Positions 11,325 to 19,813 of a stretch of 64,000 nucleotides of DNA are shown here, piece after piece (position 1 is the first letter of the stretch; each line of letters begins with the position of its first letter). The stretch is from Flavobacteriales bacterium. Its GTDB lineage: Bacteria > Bacteroidota > Bacteroidia > Flavobacteriales_F > PHOS-HE28. The stretch is from positions 258,943 to 322,942 of the forward strand of contig JADJOI010000002.1 in assembly GCA_016713875.1 (NCBI GenBank). The letters run 5' to 3'. The notes beneath the pieces are model-generated. The model was not told the DNA's origin. It ran no database searches and saw only the letters and a program-made list of their open reading frames with translations. A program made the translations under genes and the position numbers.

Positions 11325-11699
11325 TCAGGTGCTGCCCTTTTTCAACAGCTGGGCGTCGTGGGTCCGGCGCAGCCGGTCGCGCACGGCACTGAAGGCTTCG
11401 CAGGTGCGGTCCAGCGCTTCACCGAGCAGCTGCCCCAGCTTGAACCCGGCACTGGCTTCAGCCCCAGGACGCTCCAGCATGCTTCGCGCACCTGCCGGAT
11501 GACGCAGCACGGCCTCCTCCAAGCAGGCGCGCACCTGTCGTTCCACCGTGGTGCTCGAGGCCGCAAGGTCCACGGCCCCCACACATCCGCAAAGCGCCTC
11601 TATCAGTGCCTTTTCGTCGTTGTGTACCGCAGTGGATTGTGCGGTGGACGGCGACCCGGTCCCGCCGAGGCATACCATCAGCCCTAAGCCATGGATCAC
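11325..11699 (-). CDS. Small secreted protein of unknown function
   Basis: About 124 residues. The start is uncertain: GTG at 11699 gives VIHGLGLMVCLGGTGSPSTAQ, a short hydrophobic leader, while ATG at 11678 would shorten it by seven residues. The mature part contains a CGCV motif and is otherwise alpha-helical in character (EKALIEALCGCVGAVDLA, VERQVRACLEEAVLRHP) and ends in a basic stretch. I do not recognise the family. It lies 51 bases upstream of the BNR-like gene and in the same direction, so co-transcription is likely. Confidence 0.5.
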   Translation of the reverse strand: MIHGLGLMVCLGGTGSPSTAQSTAVHNDEKALIEALCGCVGAVDLAASSTTVERQVRACLEEAVLRHPAGARSMLERPGAEASAGFKLGQLLGEALDRTCEAFSAVRDRLRRTHDAQLLKKGST

Positions 11700-11808
11700 C
11701 CTTCGCACACCGAAAGGTAGCCAAGCTGGTGATGGATGCTGTCCTATGTGACCAGCGGTGTCCGGTCCGGGCCGAACGGTGCGCCGGGATGCGGCCGTGT
11801 CCACCCGC

Positions 11809-11816
11809 TACCTTTG
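11809..11816 (+). promoter_or_regulatory. TAccTTTG -7 promoter box
   Basis: Exact match to the Bacteroidota -7 consensus TAnnTTTG, only 8 bases before the ATG at 11825, implying a leaderless or nearly leaderless transcript. Confidence 0.7.
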
Positions 11817-11824
11817 CCGACCTC

Positions 11825-12142
11825 ATGGCCGCCCGCCTGCTTCGGTGCATCGCCTGGATCATGCTTCTGAGCGTGGGTTCGGCCATCCTCCCATCCGGGC
11901 TCGGTGTGCTGCATGCGTGCAGCCATCACGCGGATCTTGAGCATGAAACGGAGCAGGTCCCTGCATCGGACGCCGGTTGTGTAGGCTGCGTGCTCGCCCT
12001 GGCCGAGGCGGTGGTCATCGCACCGCTGGTCCTGCGTCCCGTGATGGGCATCCTTGTGCTCGGGGACCAGAGGCCAGCGGGCACTGCCCTGGCCATGCCG
12101 GCCTGGTGCACCGTGGATCGTGGACCACCGACGCTGGGCTGA
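11825..12142 (+). CDS. Small His/Cys-containing membrane or exported protein upstream of a TonB receptor
   Basis: A 105-residue protein starting at the ATG just after the promoter box; the open frame upstream lies before the promoter and is not likely coding. It has an N-terminal hydrophobic segment (about residues 6-28), a short His/Cys-rich stretch HACSHHADLEHE (residues ~30-41), a CVGC motif near residue 57 and a second hydrophobic segment (~58-78). Short proteins of this type often precede TonB-dependent receptors for metals in Bacteroidota. That position, 41 bases ahead of such a receptor, suggests a role in sensing or handling a metal ion, but this is inference; no enzymatic family is recognised. 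Confidence 0.65.
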   Translation: MAARLLRCIAWIMLLSVGSAILPSGLGVLHACSHHADLEHETEQVPASDAGCVGCVLALAEAVVIAPLVLRPVMGILVLGDQRPAGTALAMPAWCTVDRGPPTLG

Positions 12143-12183
12143 GCGCCGGCGTTCGTGTTCGATCATCCCTGTTCCCTGTTGCC

Positions 12184-14517
12184 ATGTCCTTCATCCGGCC
12201 CTCGTCGGCCCTGCTCGTTCTCTTGTTCGGCGTCCAGCTCCGCGCCCAGGAAGGGTGCACGCTGGTGTTGTCCGGCTCCGTGGTGGATGACCATGACGGG
12301 GCACCGTTGGGCTTCGCGGAGGTCGTGATCGTGGGCAAGGACGCGGGTGTGGTGGCCGATGCGGAAGGACGGTTCGTGATCAAGGGGCTCTGCCCCGGAC
12401 CGCTGGAGCTCCGCATCGAACACCTGGGCTGTCAGCCGGTGCTGCGGAAAGTGGAGATGCAGTTCGATCGCGCCATCACCGTGCGGCTGGAGCATCATGC
12501 CGAGGAGCTGAAGCAGGCGGAGGTGGTGCGCGAACGGCCCGACGAGAACGTGGGCATGTCCAGGGCCGTGGTGGACAGGGCCGACATGGAGCGGGCCGCG
12601 GGACGCTCCCTCGCCGAGATGGTGGCCAGCGTCCCGGGGGTCACCGTGCTGCGCTCCGGTCCGGTCATCGCCAAACCGGTCGTGCAAGGCCTTTCCGGCA
12701 ACCGCGTGCTCACGCTCAATCAAGGGGTGCGGCAGGAGGATCAGCAGTGGGGCGGGGAGCACGCCCCGGACCTCGATCCGTTCAGCACCGACCGCATCGA
12801 ACTGGTGAAGGGCGCCGCCTCGGTGCAGTATGGAAGCGATGCTCTTGGCGGGGTCGTCCTCACATCGCCCGTGGAGCTGCCGCGTGAAGGTGGCGTGGGC
12901 GGCGCCGTCGGCGTGGTGGGCACCAGCAACGGTCTGGGAGGCACCGCGCAGGCCGTCCTCGAAGGTGGCATCGGTCATCTGCGGGGCCCGGGTTGGCGGA
13001 TCCAGGGTTCCGGCCGCCTGCTGGGCGATGGCCAGGCTCCGGGATACGTGCTGAGCAACACCGGACTGCGGGAAGGCGCCGGGTCGGTCGCCGTGGGGCA
13101 TCATCGCCCCCGCCATGGTGTGGAGCTCTACTACAGCTATCTGGCGCGGGAGGTGGGCATCCTGCGGGCGGCGCACATCGGCAACCTCACCGACCTGGAG
13201 AACGCCATCGCCCGGGATGATCCGTGGTATCAAGCGCCGTTCACCCATGCCATCGACGCGCCGCGGCAAACCGTGCGGCACCACCTGTTCAAGGCGCATG
13301 GCGAGCTTCGTGTCGCGCGGCGCGGGCAGTTGGAGGTCACTTACGCCTACCAGGCCAATGACAGGCAGGAGTATGACATCCGGCGCGCCGGGCGCAGTGC
13401 GCGTCCCGCGCTCGACCTCTTCCTGGCCACGCACTCGGCCGACCTCGTGCTGAAACACCACGTGGGCGCGCGGCTTCACGGCAAGGTCGGGGCGAATGGG
13501 CTGTTGCAGACCAATGTGAACATCCCGGGCACCGGCGTCAGCCCCTTGATCCCGGACTTTCGGCGGAACCTGCTGGGTGTCTTCGTGCTGGAGCACCTGC
13601 CGCTCGGCGACCGGGTGGAACTGGAGGCCGGGGCCCGGATGGAGGGCGCTGGCCTCACTGTCTACACGTACGACGCGAATGACCGGCCGATCACGTCCGA
13701 TCTCCGATTCCTGAACGGCGCAGGGAGCCTGGGGGCCAACTGGGGCGTTTCGGACAGCCTGCGGCTCCGGTTCAACCTCAGCTCCGCGTTCAGGCCGCCG
13801 CACGTGAGCGAGCTGTACAGCGCGGGCCTGCATCACGGCGCAGCGGCCATCGAGGAAGGGGACGCAAGCCTGGGCAGTGAACGCATGATCAAGGGCACGA
13901 TCGATCTGGAAGGCAGTGCATGGCGCGGCAGGCTCACAGGCATCGTCTCGCTCCATGCCGGCCGGGCCGATGGGTTCATCCAACTGCGCCCGGATGGCGT
14001 GGAGCTCACGATCCGCGGTGCGTTCCCCGTGTTCCGCTACACCGCCACCGATGCGTTCATCTGGGGAGTCGACGGGCGTGCTCGCCTGCGGCTCTCGCGC
14101 AGCTGGAGCACCACCCTCGAATGGAGCATCGTACGGGGCCGGGACCTGGTGCGCGATGAGTGGCTCTACCTCATGCCTTCCGACCGTGGTGGGCTGCTGC
14201 TGGCCTGGCAAGGCGGAGATCAGGGGAGCCGCATGCGCCCTGAAGTGGCCGTTCGCTCGACCCTGGTGCTGCGTCAGACACGCTATCCCGTGGACCTCGA
14301 CCTGGCCGATCCCCCGCCCACCTACCACCTTCTGGGGCTCAGCGCGGCGATCGAGCGCCGGATGGGAAGCGGCATCCTCCGCGTCGGCATCGAGGGGAAC
14401 AACCTGCTCAATACACGATACCGCGACCTGATGGACCGCTTCAGGTACTACGCCGATGCGCGGGGCGTGGAAGTGTTGCTGCGGCTGGGCTACACGTTCG
14501 GCAGGCGCGCCGGCTGA
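12184..14517 (+). CDS. TonB-dependent outer membrane receptor
   Basis: A 777-residue protein, start chosen at the ATG giving MSFIRPSSALLVLLFGVQLRAQ, a signal peptide. Residues ~27-105 form a carboxypeptidase-regulatory-like domain (GSVVDDHDGAPLGFAEVVI). The plug domain follows (about 115-235; SLAEMVASVPGV, VQGLSGNRVLTLNQGVRQE, ELVKGAASVQYGSDALGGVV) and then a 22-strand-type barrel to the C-terminus, ending LRLGYTFGRRAG. Such receptors import chelated metals, siderophores or other large ligands using TonB energy. The upstream His/Cys small protein hints at a metal, possibly copper or zinc, but no substrate can be read from the sequence. The length is normal for the family and the frame is intact. 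Confidence 0.88.
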   Translation: MSFIRPSSALLVLLFGVQLRAQEGCTLVLSGSVVDDHDGAPLGFAEVVIVGKDAGVVADAEGRFVIKGLCPGPLELRIEHLGCQPVLRKVEMQFDRAITVRLEHHAEELKQAEVVRERPDENVGMSRAVVDRADMERAAGRSLAEMVASVPGVTVLRSGPVIAKPVVQGLSGNRVLTLNQGVRQEDQQWGGEHAPDLDPFSTDRIELVKGAASVQYGSDALGGVVLTSPVELPREGGVGGAVGVVGTSNGLGGTAQAVLEGGIGHLRGPGWRIQGSGRLLGDGQAPGYVLSNTGLREGAGSVAVGHHRPRHGVELYYSYLAREVGILRAAHIGNLTDLENAIARDDPWYQAPFTHAIDAPRQTVRHHLFKAHGELRVARRGQLEVTYAYQANDRQEYDIRRAGRSARPALDLFLATHSADLVLKHHVGARLHGKVGANGLLQTNVNIPGTGVSPLIPDFRRNLLGVFVLEHLPLGDRVELEAGARMEGAGLTVYTYDANDRPITSDLRFLNGAGSLGANWGVSDSLRLRFNLSSAFRPPHVSELYSAGLHHGAAAIEEGDASLGSERMIKGTIDLEGSAWRGRLTGIVSLHAGRADGFIQLRPDGVELTIRGAFPVFRYTATDAFIWGVDGRARLRLSRSWSTTLEWSIVRGRDLVRDEWLYLMPSDRGGLLLAWQGGDQGSRMRPEVAVRSTLVLRQTRYPVDLDLADPPPTYHLLGLSAAIERRMGSGILRVGIEGNNLLNTRYRDLMDRFRYYADARGVEVLLRLGYTFGRRAG

Positions 14518-14552
14518 GGCGGAGCATACGAGCGGGGTCCACGCACCGTTCC

Positions 14553-15164
14553 ATGCTCATGCGCATCCCATCCCTGTTGTTGGTTCCGTTCCTGGTCGGG
14601 ACGGCGTGCACCTCGGATCATGTTCCACGCGACCCCGCTGAGGGGGCGGTGAGCGTTCCCGGGCCGACCGGTGCTTCGGTGCCGTTGAGCGCGCTCCTGG
14701 ACAGCCTCGGTGTGGGCTTGGACGCACTGGAGCTGCACGTGGACAAGAGCGACCGACGGCTGTGCGTGATGCGCGGCACCGAGGCCCTGCGCTGCTACGC
14801 CGTGGTGCTGGGCGGATCGCCCGAAGGGGACAAACGCATGCAGGGCGATCGGCGTACGCCCGAGGGACGCTTCACCTTCCGCGACAAATACCCGCATGGG
14901 GAGTGGCATCGGTTCGCGTGGATCGACTACCCCAACGCCGAAAGCCGCACGCGGTTCGAAAGGCGTCGTGCTTCCGGAGAGATCCCGGCCGATGCGGACA
15001 TCGGCGGCGAGATCGGCATCCACGGCGTTCCGGAGGGCATGGACGTCCTCATCACCACGGGTGTCGATTGGACCCTGGGCTGCATCGCCATGCGCAACGC
15101 GGACCTCGACGAGGTGTACGCCTTGATCATCCCCGGACGAACGATCGTGCAGATCGGACCCTGA
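14553..15164 (+). CDS. L,D-transpeptidase (YkuD-fold) lipoprotein
   Basis: A 203-residue lipoprotein: the leader ends with lipobox LVGTAC (Cys19). The catalytic YkuD domain spans about residues 58-200, with His157 in IHGVP and the probable nucleophile Cys177 in LGCIAMRNAD, matching the family pattern of a His about 20 residues before an [S/T]xGC motif. The reaction is 3-3 cross-linking of peptidoglycan or attachment of proteins to it; the family also includes L,D-carboxypeptidase-like members. It starts 36 bases after the TonB receptor and is probably in the same transcript. ATG at 14559 is an alternative start. Confidence 0.85.
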   Translation: MLMRIPSLLLVPFLVGTACTSDHVPRDPAEGAVSVPGPTGASVPLSALLDSLGVGLDALELHVDKSDRRLCVMRGTEALRCYAVVLGGSPEGDKRMQGDRRTPEGRFTFRDKYPHGEWHRFAWIDYPNAESRTRFERRRASGEIPADADIGGEIGIHGVPEGMDVLITTGVDWTLGCIAMRNADLDEVYALIIPGRTIVQIGP

Positions 15165-15178
15165 GCCTCGGTCCCGGT

Positions 15179-15206
15179 GCGCAAGGTCGGGTACCTGACC
15201 TTGCGC
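15179..15206. terminator. Shared hairpin between convergent L,D-transpeptidase and purE genes
   Basis: A perfect 10-bp stem (GCGCAAGGTC at 15179-15188, GACCTTGCGC at 15197-15206) with an 8-base loop fills the gap between two convergent genes and touches the purE stop. T tracts are weak on both sides, so it is called with moderate confidence. Confidence 0.6.
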
Positions 15207-15710
15207 TTACTGGTCGAAGCGGTTCGGGAACTGCTGGCGAAGCACGCCGATCCCGTCGTGGATCTTGGCCTGTTGCTCGTGCTTGAAGCGCTCAAGGGCA
15301 TCGGCGATCGCCGGGTCATGGGCGCCCAGGAGCTGCACGGCCAGGAGCCCGGCGTTACGTGCCCCGTTGATGGCCACGGTGGCCACGGGAACCCCAGCGG
15401 GCATCTGCACGATGCTCAACAGGCTGTCCCAGCCGTCGATGCTGTTGCGGCTGCGGATGGGCACGCCGATCACCGGCAGGGTGGTGAGGCTGGCCACCAT
15501 GCCCGGCAGATGCGCGGCACCGCCGGCGCCGGCGATGATGGCTTTCAGCCCGCGTGTGCGTGCCGTGCGGGCATACTCGAACATGCGCTCCGGCGTGCGG
15601 TGTGCGCTCACCACCGTGAGCTCATGCTCCACTTGGAACTCCTTGAGCGTGTCGGCCGCCTCGCGCATCACTTCCAGGTCGCTGCGGCTGCCCATGATGA
15701 TCCCGATCAT
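15207..15710 (-). CDS. purE: N5-carboxyaminoimidazole ribonucleotide mutase
   Basis: A 167-residue protein matching class I PurE over its full length. It has the N-terminal GSRSDLEVM nucleotide-binding loop, SAHRTPERM with the catalytic His, and the AGAGGAAHLPGM glycine-rich loop. It converts N5-CAIR to CAIR in de novo purine synthesis in the cytoplasm. Its ATG overlaps the purK stop by 4 bases, so the two genes are translationally coupled, with PurK making the substrate. Confidence 0.95.
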   Translation of the reverse strand: MIGIIMGSRSDLEVMREAADTLKEFQVEHELTVVSAHRTPERMFEYARTARTRGLKAIIAGAGGAAHLPGMVASLTTLPVIGVPIRSRNSIDGWDSLLSIVQMPAGVPVATVAINGARNAGLLAVQLLGAHDPAIADALERFKHEQQAKIHDGIGVLRQQFPNRFDQ

Positions 15711-16870
15711 GTCCGTGTGGGTGTTGAGGTCGCGTTCGGAGCGGCCGACACCACGCGCCCGTGCAGGCGGGTGACGGCGATGCCTTGGTCCAGTGCGTCG
15801 TGGTCCCCGGCCAGCAGGGTCACATGGCCCATCTTCCGGCCGTCGCGCGTTTCACGCTTGCCATACAGATGCACGAAGGAGCCCGGCACATGCACGATGT
15901 CGGAGAGCCCGTTCAGCACCGGCTCACCACGACCGCCTTCACCCACCAGGTTCACCATGGCCGCATGGGCCCGAAGCCGGGCGTCACCGATGGGCAGGTC
16001 GAGGTAGAGCCGAAGCAGCTGGTCGAACTGGCTGCTCGCGCAGGCTTCGATGGTATGATGGCCTGAATTGTGCGCGCGGGGTGCGGTCTCGTTCACGAGC
16101 AGGGCGCCGTCCGTGGTGAGGAACAGCTCGACGGCATAAAGCCCCGGAGCGCTGAAGGCATCCGCCACCCGAACGGCCAGCTTCCGCGCGTGGTCCAGGG
16201 TCACGGCGTCCAGACGGGCCGGTGCACGAAGGTGGTCCACCAGGTTGTAGCGCGGGTCGAACACCATCTCCACCGGGTCGTACGCCAGCGTGTTGCCCTT
16301 CGCATCACGCACCACCAATACCGCAAGCTCCAGCGCCACGGACACCTGCTCCTCCACGACGGCCGGTGCTTCGAAGGCGCGTGCGAGGTCCTCCGGCCCA
16401 TGCAGTGCCATCACCCCCTTGCCATCATAGCCGCCGGTCCGCGCCTTCAGGAACGCCGGGAAGGTGGGCGGTGCGGCGAGCAGCGCGGCGCGCCCGTCCA
16501 CCAGCCGGAACGGTGCGGTGGGGATGCCGTGGTCCCGATAGAACAGCTTTTGAGCGCCCTTGTCCTGGATGGTGCGCAGCACCGACGGATCGGGGATCAC
16601 GCGCTTACCCATGGCGCGCGCCGCGTCCAAGGCGGACACGCTCACATGCTCGATCTCGATGCCCACCACATCGGCGTCTTGCACGAAACGCAGTACCGTG
16701 TCGTGATCGGCGAAGGATCCCTGCACGAAATGCTCAGCGATGCCGGCGCACGGACACTGTGGGTCGGGGTCGAGCACATGCACCCGCGCGTCGTACCGCA
16801 GGGCGTTCTCGATGAACATCCGGCCGAGCTGGCCGCCGCCCAGCAACGCGATGATCGGCCGTTGGCGCAC
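15707..16870 (-). CDS. purK: N5-carboxyaminoimidazole ribonucleotide synthase
   Basis: A 387-residue ATP-grasp enzyme that makes N5-CAIR from AIR, ATP and bicarbonate. Visible features are the N-terminal ALLGGGQLGRM, the ATP-grasp central part (FLKARTGGYDGKGVM), and NETAPRAHNSGHHTIEAC near the active site. The start is GTG, four bases after a TAtcTTTG promoter box, so the mRNA is probably leaderless. It is followed by purE with a 4-base overlap. Confidence 0.94.
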   Translation of the reverse strand: MRQRPIIALLGGGQLGRMFIENALRYDARVHVLDPDPQCPCAGIAEHFVQGSFADHDTVLRFVQDADVVGIEIEHVSVSALDAARAMGKRVIPDPSVLRTIQDKGAQKLFYRDHGIPTAPFRLVDGRAALLAAPPTFPAFLKARTGGYDGKGVMALHGPEDLARAFEAPAVVEEQVSVALELAVLVVRDAKGNTLAYDPVEMVFDPRYNLVDHLRAPARLDAVTLDHARKLAVRVADAFSAPGLYAVELFLTTDGALLVNETAPRAHNSGHHTIEACASSQFDQLLRLYLDLPIGDARLRAHAAMVNLVGEGGRGEPVLNGLSDIVHVPGSFVHLYGKRETRDGRKMGHVTLLAGDHDALDQGIAVTRLHGRVVSAAPNATSTPTRT

Positions 16871-16874
16871 GGGC

Positions 16875-16882
16875 CAAAGATA
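16875..16882 (-). promoter_or_regulatory. TAtcTTTG -7 promoter box of purKE
   Basis: Exact TAnnTTTG match with four bases to the GTG start of purK. Confidence 0.7.
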
Positions 16883-16891
16883 GCCCTGGCC

Positions 16892-17500
16892 TCAGCGCCG
16901 GCGGGCAGGCCGACGCTTGAACGGCTTGAACCGGTACCCCACGGTGAACTGAAGCGTGTTGTTGCGCGGGTAGACGGTGCTGTCCTGGGCCAGTGTCGGG
17001 GTCACACCGCCATAGTAGCGCAGTGTCAGGTCCGTACCACCGATCAGGTCCAGGCCGAGCCCGGCGATGATACCGGCATCGAGGGGCACGAAGCGATCGG
17101 TGGTGGTGCGGGCTTCCTCCACGGTCTCCGTGCGCGCCAACAGCAACCAGCCCAGCTGGCCGCCCATGTGCAGGTTGAACGTGTTGCTCACGAAGAACTT
17201 CACCGATACCGGAAGCTGGGCGTACAGATGGCGGTCCACCCACCGGGCCTCATCCTCACCCACCAGGTAGGAGGCGCCTTGCAGGCTCACGAGAAGCTCG
17301 GGCTGCAGTTCGATCCGGTCGCTCACGCCCAACGCCGCGTAGGGGCCGAGCGTAGCACCCGGCACCAGCCCGTACCGCACCAGTTCGGACCGGGCGGTGC
17401 TCAGCACCACGCCACCTTTGACGCCGATCGCCGATCGTTGGGCGGTGGCCCCCGCAACGGTCAGGATCAGGGCGAGGGTGGCTGCCTTCCGGTGACTCAT
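16892..17500 (-). CDS. Outer membrane beta-barrel protein (PorT/OMP_b-brl-like)
   Basis: A 202-residue protein with a signal peptide (cleaved around AGATAQ, residue 20). It has alternating amphipathic strands typical of small Bacteroidota beta-barrels: an opening RSAIGVKGGVV strand, LQPELLVSLQGASYL, LPVSVKFFV, and a final TLQFTVGYRFKPF strand followed by a basic tail. It is probably an eight-stranded outer membrane protein. The exact role is unknown; it lies just upstream of purK on the same strand but purK has its own promoter box. Confidence 0.75.
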   Translation of the reverse strand: MSHRKAATLALILTVAGATAQRSAIGVKGGVVLSTARSELVRYGLVPGATLGPYAALGVSDRIELQPELLVSLQGASYLVGEDEARWVDRHLYAQLPVSVKFFVSNTFNLHMGGQLGWLLLARTETVEEARTTTDRFVPLDAGIIAGLGLDLIGGTDLTLRYYGGVTPTLAQDSTVYPRNNTLQFTVGYRFKPFKRRPARRR

Positions 17501-17618
17501 GGCGACACGGATGTACAGACGCGTACGGGCGTCATTCCCCGAGGTTTCGGACCACGAACGGAGATCCGCCGGACGGTAGACGCCGGTCGACGAGCGAAGG
17601 TGAGCGGTCGACCGTGGT

Positions 17619-19724
17619 CTACTCGCCGGTGAGGATGAAGCGCAGGACGACCGGGTCCCGACCGTCTCCCATCACGAGCACCTGATACGCGCCCGCTGGA
17701 GCACCACTGGCGAGGATGGTCGTGCGATCCGTCCGGATGCGGCCTTCGGCCACCAGGCGGCCGATACCGTCCACCACGCGGTAGAGATGTCCGACCGCCG
17801 CCTCTCCCAGCAGTTCGGCCCGGCCTTCACGGACAAGTACCTGCACTCCGGCGGTCGCGTTCGCGACAAGGCCGGTGGAGGTCGTGATGTCCACGGTGTA
17901 ATCCTCCGTTTCGCCCCAGGCGTAGTTGAAGCAGGGGTCCACCGGATCGGGCTCACCGGTGTTGGTGTACACACTGCGCACGCGCATCACGGTGCCACCG
18001 AGGGAAGCGCTCAAGGGCACGGTGAAGGGGAAGGACAGGTTCTGGAGCGGGGCGCTGTTGGTCAGCTCGCCCAGCTTCTCACCCGCCTCGAACTGTCCGT
18101 CCTGGTCCATGTCGATCCAGGCCGCGACCTGATCCGGTACATAGGTGCCTCCGGTGACCTGCAGGGTGTAGCTGTCACCCCGCACCAGATCGGTGCTCAA
18201 GGCCGTATAGTCGCTGTAGGTGGGCATGCTCGTTCCGCCCGTGCCGATGTTCTGGATGGCGCCCAACTGCACGCTCTGGATGAAATCGCCATCGGCGGTG
18301 CCGTTCGCCGAGGTGGGGATGCACGGACCTCCCGGGGTGGTGATGACCACGGTGTAGTCCTCCGTCTGGCCCCAGTTGTAATCGAAACAGGGGTCCGCGG
18401 GGTCGGGCTCCCCCGTGTTGAGGTACACGCCCCGCACCCGCATCCGCGCCTGGCCCATGGCGGCGCTCACCGGCACGGTGAAGGGGATGGACAGGACCTG
18501 ACCGGCCGAGGTGTTCGACACTTCCCCCAGCTTCTCGCCCGCCTCGAACAGGTCGTCCTGGTCGTAGTCGATCCAGGCGGCGAACGCATCACCCACGTAG
18601 GTGCCGGCGGTGACCTGCAGGACCTGACCGGACCCCCGCATCAGGGTGGTGCTTTGGCCGGTGTAGTCCACATAGCCGGGGCCTCCCGTGCCACCGGTGC
18701 CCAGGTTGTTGATCGAGCCGAGCTGCACCCCATCGATGTAGTCACCGTCCGCGGGGCCTTGCCCGCTCGTCGGAATGCAGGGGCCGGAGGGTACGGTGCC
18801 GCAGGCAGGGCTGTTCAACAGCGAAGCGCGTGCGCCGTTCAGCACGCCCTGCATCGAGGCGGCCTGCTGGTCGGTGAACATCACACTGCAGGAGGCGTAG
18901 TCCATGAAGTTCTCATACTGGGTGAGGACCCCGCACTTCATCAGGTTGGTGTTGCTGCAGGTGAAGGTGGGGCTGTTGGTGAGCGGGGTGTCGGAGAAGC
19001 CGTCCGAGTCGGTGCAGTTGCCGTTGTCGAAGGGATGCAGCAGGCCGAAGTAGTGTCCGATCTCGTGAGTGGCCGTGCGCTCGCCGGCGCCCAATCCGTA
19101 GTCATAGTCGATCACGAGCCCATCGATGCCCGACCCCACCACACCGCCCACAGGCAGGTAAGCATAACCGACGGTCACCGTGCCTCCCGTGGCCCCGCTG
19201 GTGATGTCGCACACCCAGATGTTCAGGTAGTGGTCGGGGTCCCACGGGCTGATGCCCTTCGGAGGTGACTTCATGTCGTCGGTCTCCGTGTCCGGATCGA
19301 ACCAGGTCTCCGAGGATTGGGTCCGGGTAATGCCCGTGGTCGGGTTGCCGTTCGGGTCCACGGTGGCCAGGCAGAATTCCATGCCTCCGTTGCCGATCAC
19401 ACCGGTGAAGGCCGGGCGCACCGTGCTCAGGTCGGCGTTCACCTGCTGGTAGTCCTGGTTCATCTGATCGATCATCTGCGTGATCGAGGCGTCGGGCACG
19501 TTCTCCGCGGCGGTGTTCCACACCACGTGCACCACGACGGGCACGGTCTGCAGGCCACCGCGGGAACTGCCGCGAGGTACCTGACGCAGGGCGGTGGCCA
19601 GGTCGCCGGTGCCGCCGTGGGCGATGAGGTGCCTCCGGGTGATCACTTCGGCCATGCAATGATCCTGGGCGGTGGCGGTACCGAGGATCATGGGCAGGGA
19701 CAGGGTCGTCAGCAGGAAGCGCAT
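17619..19724 (-). CDS. Secreted M43 (pappalysin-like) metalloprotease with GEVED domains and T9SS tail
   Basis: A 701-residue protein with signal peptide MRFLLTTLSLPMILGTATAQ. The zinc-binding motif HEIGHYFGLLH is present (His220, Glu221, His224, His230) with a downstream Met-turn (ENFMDYASC), as in the M43 pregnancy-associated plasma protein-A family of secreted endopeptidases. Two GEVED-type domains follow (each with GxGGTxxPxYxDYT...LxxGxxYxLQVTxGTY...AAWIDxDQDxxFEAGEKLGE), and the last ~75 residues form a T9SS type A-like sorting domain (VLVREGRAELLGEA, GAYQVLVMGDG). It probably digests extracellular protein. A promoter box TAgtTTCG lies 31 bases before the ATG. Confidence 0.9.
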   Translation of the reverse strand: MRFLLTTLSLPMILGTATAQDHCMAEVITRRHLIAHGGTGDLATALRQVPRGSSRGGLQTVPVVVHVVWNTAAENVPDASITQMIDQMNQDYQQVNADLSTVRPAFTGVIGNGGMEFCLATVDPNGNPTTGITRTQSSETWFDPDTETDDMKSPPKGISPWDPDHYLNIWVCDITSGATGGTVTVGYAYLPVGGVVGSGIDGLVIDYDYGLGAGERTATHEIGHYFGLLHPFDNGNCTDSDGFSDTPLTNSPTFTCSNTNLMKCGVLTQYENFMDYASCSVMFTDQQAASMQGVLNGARASLLNSPACGTVPSGPCIPTSGQGPADGDYIDGVQLGSINNLGTGGTGGPGYVDYTGQSTTLMRGSGQVLQVTAGTYVGDAFAAWIDYDQDDLFEAGEKLGEVSNTSAGQVLSIPFTVPVSAAMGQARMRVRGVYLNTGEPDPADPCFDYNWGQTEDYTVVITTPGGPCIPTSANGTADGDFIQSVQLGAIQNIGTGGTSMPTYSDYTALSTDLVRGDSYTLQVTGGTYVPDQVAAWIDMDQDGQFEAGEKLGELTNSAPLQNLSFPFTVPLSASLGGTVMRVRSVYTNTGEPDPVDPCFNYAWGETEDYTVDITTSTGLVANATAGVQVLVREGRAELLGEAAVGHLYRVVDGIGRLVAEGRIRTDRTTILASGAPAGAYQVLVMGDGRDPVVLRFILTGE

Positions 19725-19755
19725 GGGATGGGGATGGGGACGTGGCGTGAGGCCG

Positions 19756-19763
19756 CGAAACTA
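19756..19763 (-). promoter_or_regulatory. TAgtTTCG promoter box of the M43 protease gene
   Basis: One mismatch to TAnnTTTG, 31 bases before the start codon. Confidence 0.5.
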
Positions 19764-19813
19764 GACCTGTCCGGTCCGAGCGCAGCGGTCGGCCTGTCGA
19801 ATGTTGCCAACGA

